Shown here: piece after piece, positions 1 through 13,200 of the stretch
How positions within the stretch are numbered: the stretch's first letter is position 1
Layout: the number at the start of each line of letters is the position of its first letter
NCBI GenBank assembly: GCA_019096065.1
Contig: JAGUCH010000001.1
Coordinates: 1,612,001 to 1,676,000, forward strand
Length of the DNA: 64,000 bases
From: Paracyclopina nana
Lineage: Eukaryota; Arthropoda; Copepoda; Cyclopoida; Cyclopettidae
Reading direction: 5' to 3'
Position numbers and translations under genes: made by a program
Notes under the pieces: model-generated
Databases searched by the model: none
Seen by the model: the letters and a program-made list of their open reading frames with translations, nothing else
What the model was told of the DNA's origin: nothing

Positions 1-350
1 GTCAGCTGATTACCTTAGCCAGTCAGCTGGTTACCTTAGTCAGTCAGCTGATTACCTTAGTTAGTCAGCTGATTACCTTAGTCAGTCAGCTGATTACCTT
101 AGCCAGTCAGGTGATTACCTTAGTCGGTCAGCTGATTACCTAAGGCTTTCAGCTGATTATCTTAGTCAGTCAACTTTTGGTCTCAGTCAATCAGCAGATA
201 ATCTCATTCAATTAAATGCTCTTATCTATGAGCTGTCTCAATAGCCTAAACTGAGGCTCTCAGCTGATATTATCATTTATGAGCAAAGTGTCTCAGTCAG
301 CTGACTGATCCTTTTGTAGCTAAGTGTCTCAGTCAGCTGATTCTAAGAAC
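1..350. repeat. 21-bp tandem satellite with decaying right flank
   Basis: Units start at 1, 22, 43, 64, 85, 106, 127 and about 148, each 21 bp, with the core GTCAGCTGATTACCTTAGTCA. Each unit contains the 8-bp palindrome TCAGCTGA, which includes an E-box/PvuII site. From about 169 the period breaks down, but related fragments (CTCAGTCAGCTGA) recur near 245-345. The array continues beyond the left edge of the window, so its full length is unknown. No gene overlaps it. Confidence 0.9.
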
Positions 351-3210
351 ATTAAGCTGAGGCTATATGACTGGTAAGATTTTCATTGGCTATCAAGGTT
401 CAGCAGCATGAGTCCCTTTTTTAGCCTCATGAAATGTGAACAAAAAGCACGGCAAGGAAGTATTTGATCAATGTGCTGAATGTCACTGTCATGATCTGGT
501 TATAAAGCGCCATTTCTTCACCAAGCACATAGTTTTTCTCCATCTCAGACAGGAGCAAAGCTGAGCGTTTCCTGCAAACCTCCGGTAATTCGACAGTAAT
601 TACACATTACCATTCTTTTCACAGCTCCTTGCAAATAGATCAAACTCTCATCATCCGGAAAAGCTCGAAACGAAGTGTGAGAACCAAGGAAGTTTTTTCA
701 ATAATTTAGCTTGGGGCGAAAATATTCAACAATTGCTGCCACAGAGCACAATTCACAAAATGGCAACTCTGTGCATTTTTAACAACACAATCAAGCTACA
801 CAAAATGACCCCCACTTGAGCTTGGCCTTGTGATATGCCACAGAACCAATTTTGCTTGACAATGGCCTTTGAAACCATTTTCGCCCACTGTGTGTGTGTG
901 TGCATCGTTTAGGCCACACACCGAAGAAAAATGAATAAGAATGGCTTAATTATAGCCAAATAGTAGGCTTTGAAAAAACTACCTATCAGCAGCTGAAGGG
1001 GATTTTTATAGTTATGAAGGTCCTTTCAGCCCCAAGTCTGCTAGCCACATATGACATAAATGCGTTTCCTCTATGACAAGTTGCCTTGGAATGCATGAAA
1101 AAAACTTTGGGATGAAAGGTTGGTGGGGGGACACTCGGTTGAGGTCTAAGGCCATCTCATAAAATCTGAATCTTGAGACATGATGATGAAAGTAGCTAAA
1201 GTAGCATTTTATGATTTAGAGCATAAATCCTACTGCGACTACATACAAGAGTAGTTAACCCTAAGGTCACCCTTTTGATGCTCATCTGACCTTCACTTGT
1301 TCATTGACCTTAATTTTGAATTGAAACCGACATAATTTCACATTTCATGCACTTTTGTAAGCATTGGCCCAAAACCTGATAGTTTGAAAATCATGACCTA
1401 GAGACTTGAAATTGCTGCGAAAATGACCTCACCACCGATGTGTATAGATGAAAAAGGAGGCAGTTTTCCATCATAATAGAGCTTTATATGCTTTGGTCTT
1501 GCCACTTGGCAAAGTTGCTGCGCACCAGCCAATATTGCAGACCACACCGAATGATTATCAGTTGACCTTAGAAATGTATCATTAATTATCATCCTTACCT
1601 GAAAGGAGAGAAGAAAATAATGGAGTACTACCAAATTTGCAAGGCTTGAAACTAACATGATGCAAAAAGAAAAGTGATTGACATGAGATTATTCCGGATT
1701 GCAATTTCTGCAGGGTCATATTCTTTTTAAAGGATTTGCAACCAACACATTACAGTACTTACTACAGTGACACCCATTGTCAAATATAAGCATTACTAAA
1801 CGGGAATTTTCGGCCGTTTTTGACGCTATCACCACTGATTAACACTAAATCAAGAGGTGTTTACTAGGCGCAAGGTCGGCAAACCCAAAAGGAGAAGTTT
1901 TAGGTGGAGAGAAATGCAATTCATTAGGAGACGCGCGATCATCATCATTCGATGATGTTGTTTGTCCCTGACTTCCGAATATGATTATCATTCTCAACAG
2001 TGAGATTACTGCCAAAGCATTCACGCATACCTAAGTTCAAAATTCCAACATTAATTATGCCTTGCTCATGTATTGAGAAAAATTGTCTTAAGGAAAAGTG
2101 AATCTGTTGCTGAATGCCACTCTACGAGTTCAGCTTGGGGCCGAGCAGCGTTTTTATAGGCAATTTTTGCTATTTTGTCTCATGATTTTCAGCATATTTT
2201 TAACTAGCTTTCATCACGTGTTTCTCTGATAAAAGATGAAATTGAACAATTGATATTGCTGAAAAGGACTAAGATGTGGAGCACTTAATAGCCCAATTTA
2301 GTTTTGTTTACTTTTAAGTTGACTTAAAGTCGATCTGATTTCCTTAGTATCTGCTGGCGCTTGTCATAAGACAATTTTTCTCATTTCCTTGAGGTGTTTT
2401 TGTGCGTTTTCCCTAGGAGTTTGGGGCGTACATGAACAGGACATAAGCCCTTTCGAAAAACAGCCTACCCGAAATCAACCTCATTTTTGATTATATAGAG
2501 TCTGTTATATGTCTTCAATATACTGGAAATTGCTGATATAATAACCTTTATTAGTTTTTAAATCTCGAATTTTAGCATGATGAAAGTTGAAACATTTCCT
2601 TTTACAGCCAAGATTTTGTAGTTGCAATGTCATTTGTTTTTGAAAAACTATGTTGAAGAGGATATAAGTCATTAGGAAACCAGCAAACTGTGAATTGATC
2701 TTCTGGCATGATGATGACAAAACTTGGAAGACATGTGCATAACCATTGTTTCTATTTGATAGCCATTACCAAAATGCAGCATTAGCTTGCACAATGGGGG
2801 AAAATCAAAGCAAAAAGACAACTCCCGTCAAAAATATGCCTTCTATTACATAACGGGAAATCCGAATTATGAACAAAAGAAAAGTGTTTTTGCAAAAACG
2901 GCCGCTGCTGATGAGGTTGCATAAACATATTCAAAGATTTTGCATGAATAATGATTAACGACAAGAAAATGGATGCCAAATGGCTTCTGAAATCTCAAAA
3001 CTGACTTAACTACACATCATCACTGCAATTTAGGCCAGCTCATTTTGACATATGATTTTGGATGATGATACACCAAGCTCCTTTTACTTTCCTTGGTAAA
3101 AATTTCTGTCATGCCCTGCATATAATTTGCATGCGAAAACAAAGCAACTTTAGCAAGGATAGCTTTCAAAGGGATAATAATTGCTTCATTGAAATGGCAT
3201 AGCCCAGTGT
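351..3210. other. Gene-free AT-rich stretch
   Basis: I see no supported gene, RNA gene or clear repeat here. A short TG microsatellite lies near 890-903. The open reading frames are short, AT-rich and lack splice-linked neighbours or recognisable protein motifs. Confidence 0.5.
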
Positions 3211-3715
3211 TCAGTATATTTGGTGGTTTGCATGAATTGTCTGGTCATAGGCGAATTTTGCATAGGTTTTTGCCAGTTCCTTTGCGTGGGCGCGCTTTAA
3301 TTCTTCTTCGACATCTTCTTCAGTATCTTCAATATTCTTGGCTTGGGGCCTTTGAAAATCGGAAATACTATCCTCCCCTATGATTTACTCATCGCGCAAC
3401 TCAGACAAGGCTACACCAGCAGAAAAAAGCAGGGATACAAAAAAAAATATCTCTGTGCAAAGTTTGGGTGTTGCCCCAGATATTATGAGACAACCACAGA
3501 CCACGACTTTTTTCCCAACCAGTTGGTAACAGCTGTAGTAAAATTATGGCTTTATGACCCACTAATGCCAATCCTTCCGGGGAAAGGGATTCCATTTAAA
3601 GAGTCCATGAAAAATCTGACATAATAAGCCCCAAGCGGGTCGCGTCCATGTTGGCTGCAGTGTCAGTATACACCTGTCTGCACTCGGCAAATTCGTTCTT
3701 CAAAAATTCCTCCAT
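3211..3715 (-). pseudogene. Possible decayed small gene (unrecognised)
   Basis: Three minus-strand segments look coding although I recognise no family. The first begins at an ATG in a perfect ACCATGG context (3715-3713) and reads MEEFLKNEFAECRQVY, continuing about 20 more residues before a stop. A second begins after a pyrimidine-rich acceptor near 3412 and reads ALSELRDE. After an in-frame TAA (3387-3385) the same frame continues to a TGA at 3213-3211 as an acidic/basic helical stretch containing EDTEEDVEEELKRAHAKELA. Codon usage differs from the AT-rich surroundings. The intervening TAA suggests a pseudogene, but a true gene with an exon structure I have misread is possible. Confidence 0.3.
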
Positions 3716-5501
3716 GGTCCGTGGCGATTTCTCTTCAGATGCTCAAAATCTATTTTGATACACTAAACCAGATGATGCAAAGTTCATCTACTGCATAAAG
3801 AAAAAAAGCTAAGATTTTGTAAGCTTGACTCAATTCATCTTGAAAAAGGTCAAAATCACAAGGGTCAGATTTCACAGACAAAAAATGTGCTGAAAAAGTG
3901 GCATATAGATGAACTGCTACTATTTATGCATTATATAGGGGATTTTCTTTAATTAATGCAACAAGGCAAGACGCTAATGAAAAGAAAACTTTTTTGATAA
4001 CCTTAGATGCCAGCCAAAAAAAGCAGAAACACTCAAAAAACCAGCTCTAGTGAAGCTATGGAGAAGAAAACACCACTTATTCTTGGGGGGACTGAAAAAA
4101 AACTGCATTCGAATTGTATTCAAAATGTGAAGTACTTCCTTAATCTCCAGGACCTTTTTTTCAATTTGGGAACTTCACGGAATGGCCGCAGAGCAATTTT
4201 TCAAGGAACGATGCTCCTCTTCATTTGCTCATGCATGACATTTATGTGCATGACGATGGATTAATGCAACTATTAGGTCAACATACGCTGCACCTAATAG
4301 ATTTATGATCACGAGGCCAGCCAATAGTTCTATCCTTTTCCTCGATGAGAAAATTCATCAATATTCATAACACAATCTTTGGCGGGTCTCTTGTAATAAT
4401 AATTAAGCTGAGCCCATTTGAAAGGCGCCCACGTGCAATTTCAGCAAGGAGGAATATAAAAAAAGATGACCCAAGAAGAGGGACTCCCACTAACCATAAT
4501 AGTACACACACCAGAATACTTAACCTTGACCGCCAAAATGTGAATAAAAAAGCCCAAGCTTCCGAGCGAGTTTATTTATAGCATTTTTCACCGGTGCCCT
4601 AATTTGGGGTGTCTGCTTCACTAAGTAAACACGCGAAATTGCAAAAGGGCTGACAGATCTGTAATTTTCGCCGAATTCATTCGGAAAGTGCGAGCGGCGT
4701 AAATTGGGCGGAATTTTTGCTGCATGATGTCGTAAGAAGGTTGTTTCCTTCTTTTGAATTTGGGTGGCCTCCTTCATGCTTATGACTTTCACAAATAAAG
4801 CAGCTCAGATTATATTGGTGGCCCCCGAAGAAAAACCCATCAAAAAGATCAATAATGATGGCCAGTCACTAGCGAAAAACCATCATAAATCAGAGCAGCA
4901 GCCATTTTCAAAAAAATAATGCATTACATAAAGAACTTTGGAATTTCCTTAAGAGAGAGAGAGGCAGGAATCGTCGTGATTTGGGGCAAAAAGCAAAGCA
5001 AGGTCAGTGCAGGGCTATAATTTAACATTTTGCAGCATGTGAGATACTAAAAGGTGATGAAGCACTACTGTAAAACTTTTTCCAGAGCACTGCCAAAATT
5101 GAAAATCAAAATGATGACAAACCAGTTGTCATCTTTTTAGAGTCATCACATGCACACAACTTGTGAGCTTGGCTGACAAGGTTGACAAGATAAGACATCA
5201 GAAAATACTACAAGCATATTTCAAAAAAGCCTACCAATCAAAGAGGGCCCATTTTTCCCCATCTACCTAGCATATATTCTAATTAGCATTGAAAAATGAA
5301 TAAAAGTAGGCCAAGGCCAAAAAAGTATGAGCAAGGTAGAAAAAATTCAGAGAAACGTTGGTCTACTTCTGGCTCTTGTTGTAACAAATGATTTTGTGAG
5401 ATGGCCTAAAAATGCGAATTCTCCTTGGGTAGATGACCACCGCATTTGTGAAAAACGATCAATCTTCTTCCAATTTCTCACATATCATATGAACTTTGGA
5501 A
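3716..5501. other. Gene-free stretch
   Basis: No supported gene. A 90-codon minus-strand frame at 4520-4792 is basic and somewhat GC-richer than its surroundings but has no recognisable motif, so I do not call it. Confidence 0.4.
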
Positions 5502-5510
5502 GATTGTTGG

Positions 5511-7265
5511 GGGAAACTTACTAATCACTATTGTACTGACACACTAATCCCGAATTTTTATCACTACTGTACTGACATACCTACAGCTACACTTTATGAA
5601 CAGTCTTACTAAGAACTACTGAACTGACACACTTACCGCTACACTATTTGAACGAGTAGCATTTTGACATACTCACTAGCCACTACACTTTTTGAACATG
5701 TAGATTAGTAACTACTACTCAGACAACATTGTACAATAAATCAAAAAGCAAAAGCAAAAAAAAACAAAAAACTCCCAATTCTGAAAAGTATTACCTGAAA
5801 AGCCTAACCTTTAAAGCCTTCCTTTATAAGCCTAACAAACAAATCATAATTTCAAAAGCCAAACATTCAAAGCCTAGCCTGAATTACCTAACCTTAAATA
5901 TGTCATACTTTAAAAGCTTTAGTGGAAAGGCCTAACCTTAAAAACATAAGCTCACAAGCCAAACCTTAAATGCCTAACCTTAACTACCTAACCTTTAACA
6001 TGTCTTACCTTAAAAGCTTTACTGTAAAAGCCAAACCTTGAAAGTCTAGCCTTAAAAGCTAAATCTTGGAAGCCAAACCTTGAAAGTCTAGCCTTAAAAG
6101 CTAAATCTTGACAGCCTTACCTTGACAGCCTAAGCTTAAAAGCTTTACCTTTAAAATCCCCTAAACTTAAATGCCGGCCTTGAAATTTTAGACCACAATG
6201 TGTCATGAATAATATACCAATGTCTAATCTGCGTACTCTTAATGGGTGCCATTACTAAACACTACTGTTTTTACCTCTACGCATTAGTCACTACTGTTTT
6301 TGAACATATATAATAAGCACTACGCTACTGACACACTAAGAACTACTGTCCATATACTGATGTAGTAACCAATACAGAATTAAATATACTCATTTTGTAC
6401 TGACATACTAAGCACTACACTACCACTGACACTTTAGTCACTACTCCTGTCACATTAGGAGTACTCAGATTACACATTGGTATACTGTTGGTATATATTA
6501 TTTTAAGGCCAGGCTTTCAAGGTTTGGCTTTTACAGTAAAGCTTTTAAGGTAAGACATGTTAAAAGTTAGGTAGTTAAGGTTAGGCATTTAAGGTTTGGC
6601 TTGTGAGTTTATGTTTTTAAAGTTAGGCTTTTCCACTAGAGCTTTTGAAGTATGACATATTTAAGGTTAGGTAATTCAGGCTAGGCTTTCAATGTTTGGC
6701 TTTTGAAATTATGATTTGCAAGTTAGGCTTATAAAGGAAGGCTTTATAGGTTAGGCTTTTCAGGTAATACTTAAGAATTGGGAGTGTCCTTTTTTTATTT
6801 TGCTTTTGCTTTTTGATTTATTGTACAATGTTAATGTCTGACTAGTAGTTACTAATCTACATGTTCAAAAAGTGTAGTGGCTAGTGAGTATGTCAAAATG
6901 CTACTTGTTCAAAGAGTGTAGCGGTAAGTGTGTCAGTTCAGTAGTTCTTAGTAAGACTGTTCATAAAGTGTAGCTGTTGGTATGTCAGTACAGTAGTGAT
7001 AAAAATTCGGGATTAGTGTGTCAGTACAATAGTGATTAGTAAGTTTCCCCCTCTTAATGTTGGAGTAGTGACTAATGTGTCAGTGGTAGTGTAGTGCTTA
7101 GTATGTCAGTACAAAATAAGTATATTTAATTCTGTATTGGTTAGTACATCAGTAGATGGACAGTAGTTCTTAGTGTGTCAGTAGTGTAGTGCTTATAATA
7201 TATGTTCAAAAACAGTAGTGACTAATGCGTAGCGGTAAAAACAGTAGTGTTTAGTAATGGCACCC
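5511..7265. mobile_element. Nested pair of non-autonomous 9-bp-TSD elements (MULE-like)
   Basis: The outer copy runs 5511-6243 plus about 7059-7265 and is flanked by the direct repeat GATTGTTGG (5502-5510 and 7266-7274). Its termini are GGGAAACTTACTAA and, on the other strand, GGGTGCCATTACTAA. The inner copy, 6244-7049, has the same two ends in reverse order and is flanked by CTCTTAAT (6236-6243 and 7051-7058; 9 bp with one mismatch if one more base is counted). Arm 5511-6050 is a near-identical inverted match of 6510-7049, and 6244-6450 of 7068-7265. No coding sequence is present. Nine-bp duplications and GGG ends fit Mutator-like elements (inference), but a foldback-type element is an alternative. 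Confidence 0.85.
5760..6180. repeat. Degenerate AAGCCTAACCTT short repeats inside the element
   Basis: The interior of the outer element is made of diverged 12-16 bp units around AAGCCTAACCTT, with one cleaner 42-bp duplication (6028 and 6070). The inner copy carries the reverse complement (about 6510-6770). The TTAGGC core resembles some telomere repeats, but the units are not a regular hexamer array. Confidence 0.7.
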
Positions 7266-7274
7266 GATTGTTGG

Positions 7275-10200
7275 CCAGAATGGCAACCATTTACTATATA
7301 GTATATCCGAGCTTATAAAGGTCAGGTCAGAACTAATGAAAGTGAGGAATTTTGGGTCGCCACATTGTGATTTTGACGAGAGATGGGGATATACACGTAC
7401 GCGTTAGATAGATGATGGTTTTTTCCAGACAAAAAAAAAACGTTTCTAAATCATGGAAACCAAAAGAAAACTTGTAGTGCTTTTACGTAACCAAGAGGTA
7501 AGGCACAAAAATGACAACAATGCCTGTTGCTTGCTACCAGTGTGGTCCCTAAATTGTGCACACTTACAGAGTGACGCAAGTAAAGCAAGTTTCTATTTTA
7601 TGGCTAACACCATCGATTAACCGTTTATGGCTGCTGCAATAAAACCTGATCTTGACTTTCCCAGATCGTCCCATAAATTTGATTGAGCCACTCAGTACAA
7701 TTTTGGTCACAGTGGAGCAAAATGATGGAGATGTCTGGGATGGGAGTGAAAATGCAGTATGTTGAACATTTTTGGAAGATGTTTAACCACAGTGGATTGA
7801 CATGCCTAGATGCCTGGAAGGTGGAGAGGATCAAGCAAGAAAAGAGCATTATGGAAGATGCTTGACACACTTTCAAAATCGTGCACACAAATATGCAGCC
7901 ATGTTGCAAGAGAGTAATGAGCTAAAAACAATAATTATTTATTTACTTCGTGACATGTACTATGCACTGGTGTTATCTCCTTAAATTTAAAAATTGAATT
8001 TTGCTTCAACATTGTTGAGAAAGTTATTTTAGCATTGCATTTCTTGAGTGGATTCTTTTGGACTTTTCACCAGAAATTCCTGTGTGCCTCAACGTGAAAC
8101 TCATATGGTGTGAGACATGTGTCAGAAAAAACAAGCAGGCATAAATGTGCTAATTTGCATGGAGCAACGCAATTTAACACAATAGGCACTTTGTCTGTAC
8201 AAAAAATACGCATACATATTTAAGATTTGAGCTCAATAGTGTTTGCATCCATTGTTTAATAATAAATGCACAGCGAGTTGGCAGGGCCCTGTCAAAGTAA
8301 CATATCTTGCAAAAAAAATTGCCACACACAAAAAAAGTTGCCTTTCACCAATAGCAAAAAGCCTCTGAATAGAATTCCGTTTTTTTTTTGGCCCTTCAAA
8401 AAATAGCAGATAAATATGCAGTAAAGCGAGTGTTGGTATTTCTAGTTCAAAAGTCAACAATAGGTGGCGCTACTTCTTGTACTCAACTGTAGTATATAGA
8501 GGGCGCTGTGCATCTTGAGGAAAATACTTAAAATCACGAACGAGAAGAGTAGGAAATTAAGCACACGTGCAAACACCCTTTAAAAGCGATAAAATTACAA
8601 ATTAGCCATGACAAAACGCCTTTGGAGACAACAATGTGATAACAAAGTTCACCTTTCAGGAACTGCTTGACTGCAATAAAGGCAATAATTAACTACCACA
8701 TGTCTTTTTTCACGCCACCCAAAAAATTGGATGTTTGTCCCTCTTTTTTCCCACACATCACGGTTATCAAATTATGATCTGGCCTTCATCGTTGGGCGGT
8801 TGTTTATTTGATTGTAAGCTGACCAACTTATTGAATTTCCAATTAGCAGCCTGAGGACTATCATTATTACTTCACGCAAGTTATTAGCAGCCCACAGTAG
8901 TGGGCCGATTTTAGATTGAAACCAGCGAGGACAAAAAAGCCACGTCAGTATCTACCGAGTGAAATTGCCAAAAATATGGCCCTGAGATCGCGGCCTCTGT
9001 CATTTTGCTAGGGAGACCATAGAAAATCAGGATTTTATGAGGCTCGAAAATTCAATTAGAGCTCGAAGCAGGAAGGCCCCTGAGGCCCCGGGACTCTATC
9101 GCCCTTATGCTATTGATAAGAGTATGACTAATGACTTCAGATCACCAAGGTCGCATACTCTAAGCCCGCGGGTTCTAATGAAGACGAGAAATTATGTTTT
9201 TGCTCGGAATTTTGACCGATCATCGCTTTGCCATCTTGACAGAGTCAATAAACACCGAGATTTGATCGAGGTCATCAAAAACTTGCAAGCTTCTTTGCGA
9301 TTTTCTTAACCCAAGTGAAATAAGCAGGAAAAAAGGATTCCTCATATTGATCAGATCAGCTTATTATTTTGGGAAAATTATAGCGTAATACGCCAGTCAA
9401 AAAAGCTCAATGATCATTAAAAGTCTAAAAGTGAAGATTAGTATTTTCCAAAAATGAGAGATGCTCTCCTCAAATATGGATGTCCATTGGCCCTTGTCAA
9501 AGCTGCACGCAAAAAAAGCTGCCTTTTAAAGCAAGATTGATTTTCCTAAAGATTCTCCAATAACTTGAGGCCTTAAAAAACGCATTCCAATCAAATTGGC
9601 CTTAGTTATTTCACCTCAATCTTAAGTCAAGTTCTAGAGGAAGAGGATATAACGAGCAGCAAAATTGACAATGAAAGGCTAAGCTTTAGTGGAAGATGAT
9701 AGCTCAAAACACAAAAGATTCTGTCAACCGCCTTTATATATTGTGTGGCTTTTTTAGGCAAGATGAATCAGGCTAGTTTACGAGTCACCTTTCTAGAGCT
9801 GCCATTTACAATACTTTACAATTGATGGATCTTCCATTTTGGGCGTTTGAAATGCGACTACAAAGCCATATCAAGCTGCTTTTTATTGGTCACACGTGCG
9901 TGCCTCTCTTTGTATAAAATAAAAGAGTTGGGGGAAAACACTCACACACACCTGGAAATTGAGACAATTATCAAGTCGTGATTTTTGCACCATTACGCTC
10001 ATAGTCCAGTTGGCTCAAGTTCCATCAATGTGAGTATTTTTCACTCGTGAATGACTCTCCTCTCGTGAACTCGTGACGGGATCATTGAAACGCAAAACGA
10101 GGCCAAATAATTGGGGGAAAATAAGGTCAAGTTCAAGTCGAATCAAACGCAGACAAGTGTAGCATCTTTTCGTGTTTCAGCCCCGAAGAGACACACACCT

Positions 10201-13200
10201 GTTTCCAGCAAAGTAACACCAGTGGAAATCATCTCGTTTTCAGAGCACAATTTCAAGGGGCAAATTTGCCTATCATTGATACCAAATTATGATAAATTAC
10301 ACTATGTGTTTAAAGATAATGGCGTCGATTTGTAAAGTTTGTAAACAGGTTTAGTAGCGCCAAAGGGATCGAATTTAGCAGATCCCAATTTTCTGCTCAT
10401 TTGTCCATATGTTTAAAAGGGACACATCACTACCGGTTCCAGTGGAACAACATAGCTGTAAAAAAAGGTCTTCCAAAAAAGGCTTTTGCAGCCATCTCCA
10501 AAATTGGGGGAAAAGGCTTGAAAAAAGCTAGCAAGCAGTGCTCAATGTTACTGAATTAGAAAGCAACCAAATAATTAAGCGTGGTTTCGTAAGATGTAAT
10601 TTTTCCAGGCCTGATTATCCACTGTGTACTCAGTGCCAAAGGAATGCAATGCCCCTACACATTCACCTTGAAGAAACACCCACGCAAAGATCCTGAGCGT
10701 CAGTCTGGACAACAACGGCAACAGCAGCACCAAATTCAGGAAACGGGACCAACGATGCATACAAGAGGATGTTAACCCCCAGAAGATAATAGTAATAAAG
10801 GAGCTGATTATATTGTGCACAACACAGGTCTTATATAAATGGAAAAGATGCTGTAATTTACACTGGGCCACACACAAAGCGCGTTGAAATAGTTGTTGAG
10901 GCCAAACCAGATTGTGATGAAGTTGCCCAATTTTGGTGTGTGTCTATTTAGCTTTTTTCAATCAGTAATGCTTGGATGAAGAAACTCTTAAATAAGTTAT
11001 TTCCACACAATTAAGCTTTTAAAAGTTGGGAACAAATGACGCATCTTTAGGGGGATAAATGCAAATTTGTTGCGCGCGAGCACAAGTGAACAAAAAGTCA
11101 TCCATTATCCTAATAAGGTTTCAGCCCTGTGCTTCATTATGCACTTTATTATTGTGGCACAACAACAAAGATGAGCTTGAAAACTAAGCTAAAATGACAC
11201 ATCACTGATTTGCACAGCTGAGCCAAAAAATGGGAAGCTGCTGCATAACAAAACTGAATAAGGCAATGTTAAGTTTATAAGACTAAAAAAATAGATGATT
11301 TTGTATTGCTTCAATTAAAATAAAAACATCTGTTTACTTATTTCAATGATGACAGGATGCCCAAAAACGGATAAAATCAAGCTGTTACCATTATTACTAG
11401 TATTAAGATGAATGATACCACCAATATGGATGGCGACTAGTTAAGCATGAATTTTGAAGGCAAAAATACCAGTCCATTGTTGACTTTGGTCAAAAACAAA
11501 AAAGAGGTGGCTTTTAAGATAAAAATCCGAGCTGCCAACATGTACGAAGATTCGATTAATTCAGCCTGGACAAAGGGTTGAGATCAATCCAATTATTGCG
11601 AGGAGCTCTCAGCTGTTAGAACGCGTGGGCGTTACCAGATGGACTCGAAATGATATAGCCAAAAACACGCTCGTAATCACAGCAAGAGCCTGACATCCCC
11701 GACGAGATACTACATTCGTGAAATGTTTAATCGCAAAAAAATGCAAATTTTGGGATCAAGATAAATGATGTGAGCCCAGTTTATGAAAAAAGGTCAAGTG
11801 GCAAAAATTGAGTTCACCTTCAATCCGCAATAGCAATAATAATAACACGGTTCTTTGTGTACGGTCAGTTATTTGAAACTGGACTATCATTTTTCTTGTA
11901 AGACCATGAACAGTCAAAAGGTTCTAAGGCTTTAAACCTATTAGAAGCAGCTAGTAAATAAGCTGGTAGGTGACGTCGTGTGTCCAAGATTGAAGAGTTT
12001 CTTTTGATGTACCAAGAATTTATGGTTTTTGCTCCGCGTATTAACAAGGTAATAATGGCTTCATTTTCACTGCTTGACTGCAGAAATAATACTCAGGGAC
12101 GTTTTCAGCTGTCATCTCGTTAAAATGGGGTTGCCAAGTATATATAACTGATTTAAATCAACATCATCAAGTACATAATACCTAAAAGTACACCATTTCA
12201 GCAATTTTTACTAGCTGGGCAAAAATGTGTTAAAGAGGGCTTTTTCAATGCTATGCTAAGTTCATGGCGCGTGTTAGCACATGTATACACCTAACTAAAT
12301 CCATTCATCTTGGCAAAAAGTTGCATACCACTGACATTACTCAAGTGCCACTTCTAGATCTAGTTTTCCCACTCAGGGGTTATGAATAAAAAAAGCTCCA
12401 AATTAATTTAAACATTGCAATAATTAATTTTCATCACAACACAGGTTTGGGGAATGAAAAAGAATAAAGGAGCTTGGTGACAAAAAAAAAGGCCTTAACA
12501 ATTTGCATGATGACTTGACATTTAGGGTTTTATTTGAACTAACAAGGAAATCATTAGCACTTGCCAGCAACTCTAATAAAGAGAAATTACTATTAGCCAC
12601 AATGACATCAGAAAAAGGATATCTTCTGGTCCAACTAAGGTTAAGTAACAACACCCTTAGCCAAAAAGTGGTCATTTTTTGTGCTGCAATTGTGAATATT
12701 AAAATGATGCCAATCTCATGGCGAAAAAACAGATAGCATAAAAACGCCTACTATACAAGGAAGTTTAAAAATATTATTGTGTTGCACTTTTCCCATCAGC
12801 AGGCTATAATTTGCATGCCACTACAGGCGGTTCAAATCACATGATGTGACCATAAATAACCATACTTGAATTGATTACCATTCCTACTATTGCACCTTTT
12901 CAACCGAAAAAATTCAATGGAGAAAAAAGTGGACGAGTGATTCATGGTTGAATTATGACATCTGGCAACAGACGCCGAAATTTCTCCTGGTTTTGGGTAA
13001 AATTATTCAAAGCTCCGCAGCATTCATAATGATGCTTTGCACAGTGGGGACTGACTTTTCAGTGATTCATAATGAGAAGAAAACCGAGCCTCGCTCGAGC
13101 ACCAGCTTTGGAAAATTATTAAAAGCACATAATTGGTATTTGGAAAAGGTAGCAAGCAGCATCTATTTTCCCATTTCTCTCCTCGCAATTTTCTGTCCAA

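Noticed and set aside
1-350. CRISPR-like direct repeats
   Set aside because: Units are contiguous with no unique spacers, and the genome is eukaryotic.
5760-6800. TTAGGC/CCTAA-like short repeats suggesting an internal telomere
   Set aside because: The units are irregular, occur only within the transposon copies, and are inverted with them, so they belong to the element and are not a telomere array.
9037-9309. 90-codon plus-strand ORF with somewhat higher GC
   Set aside because: No motif, no splice-linked neighbours and no recognisable homology.
12780-12850. GGTTCAAATC B-box-like match
   Set aside because: No A box upstream and no cloverleaf potential.
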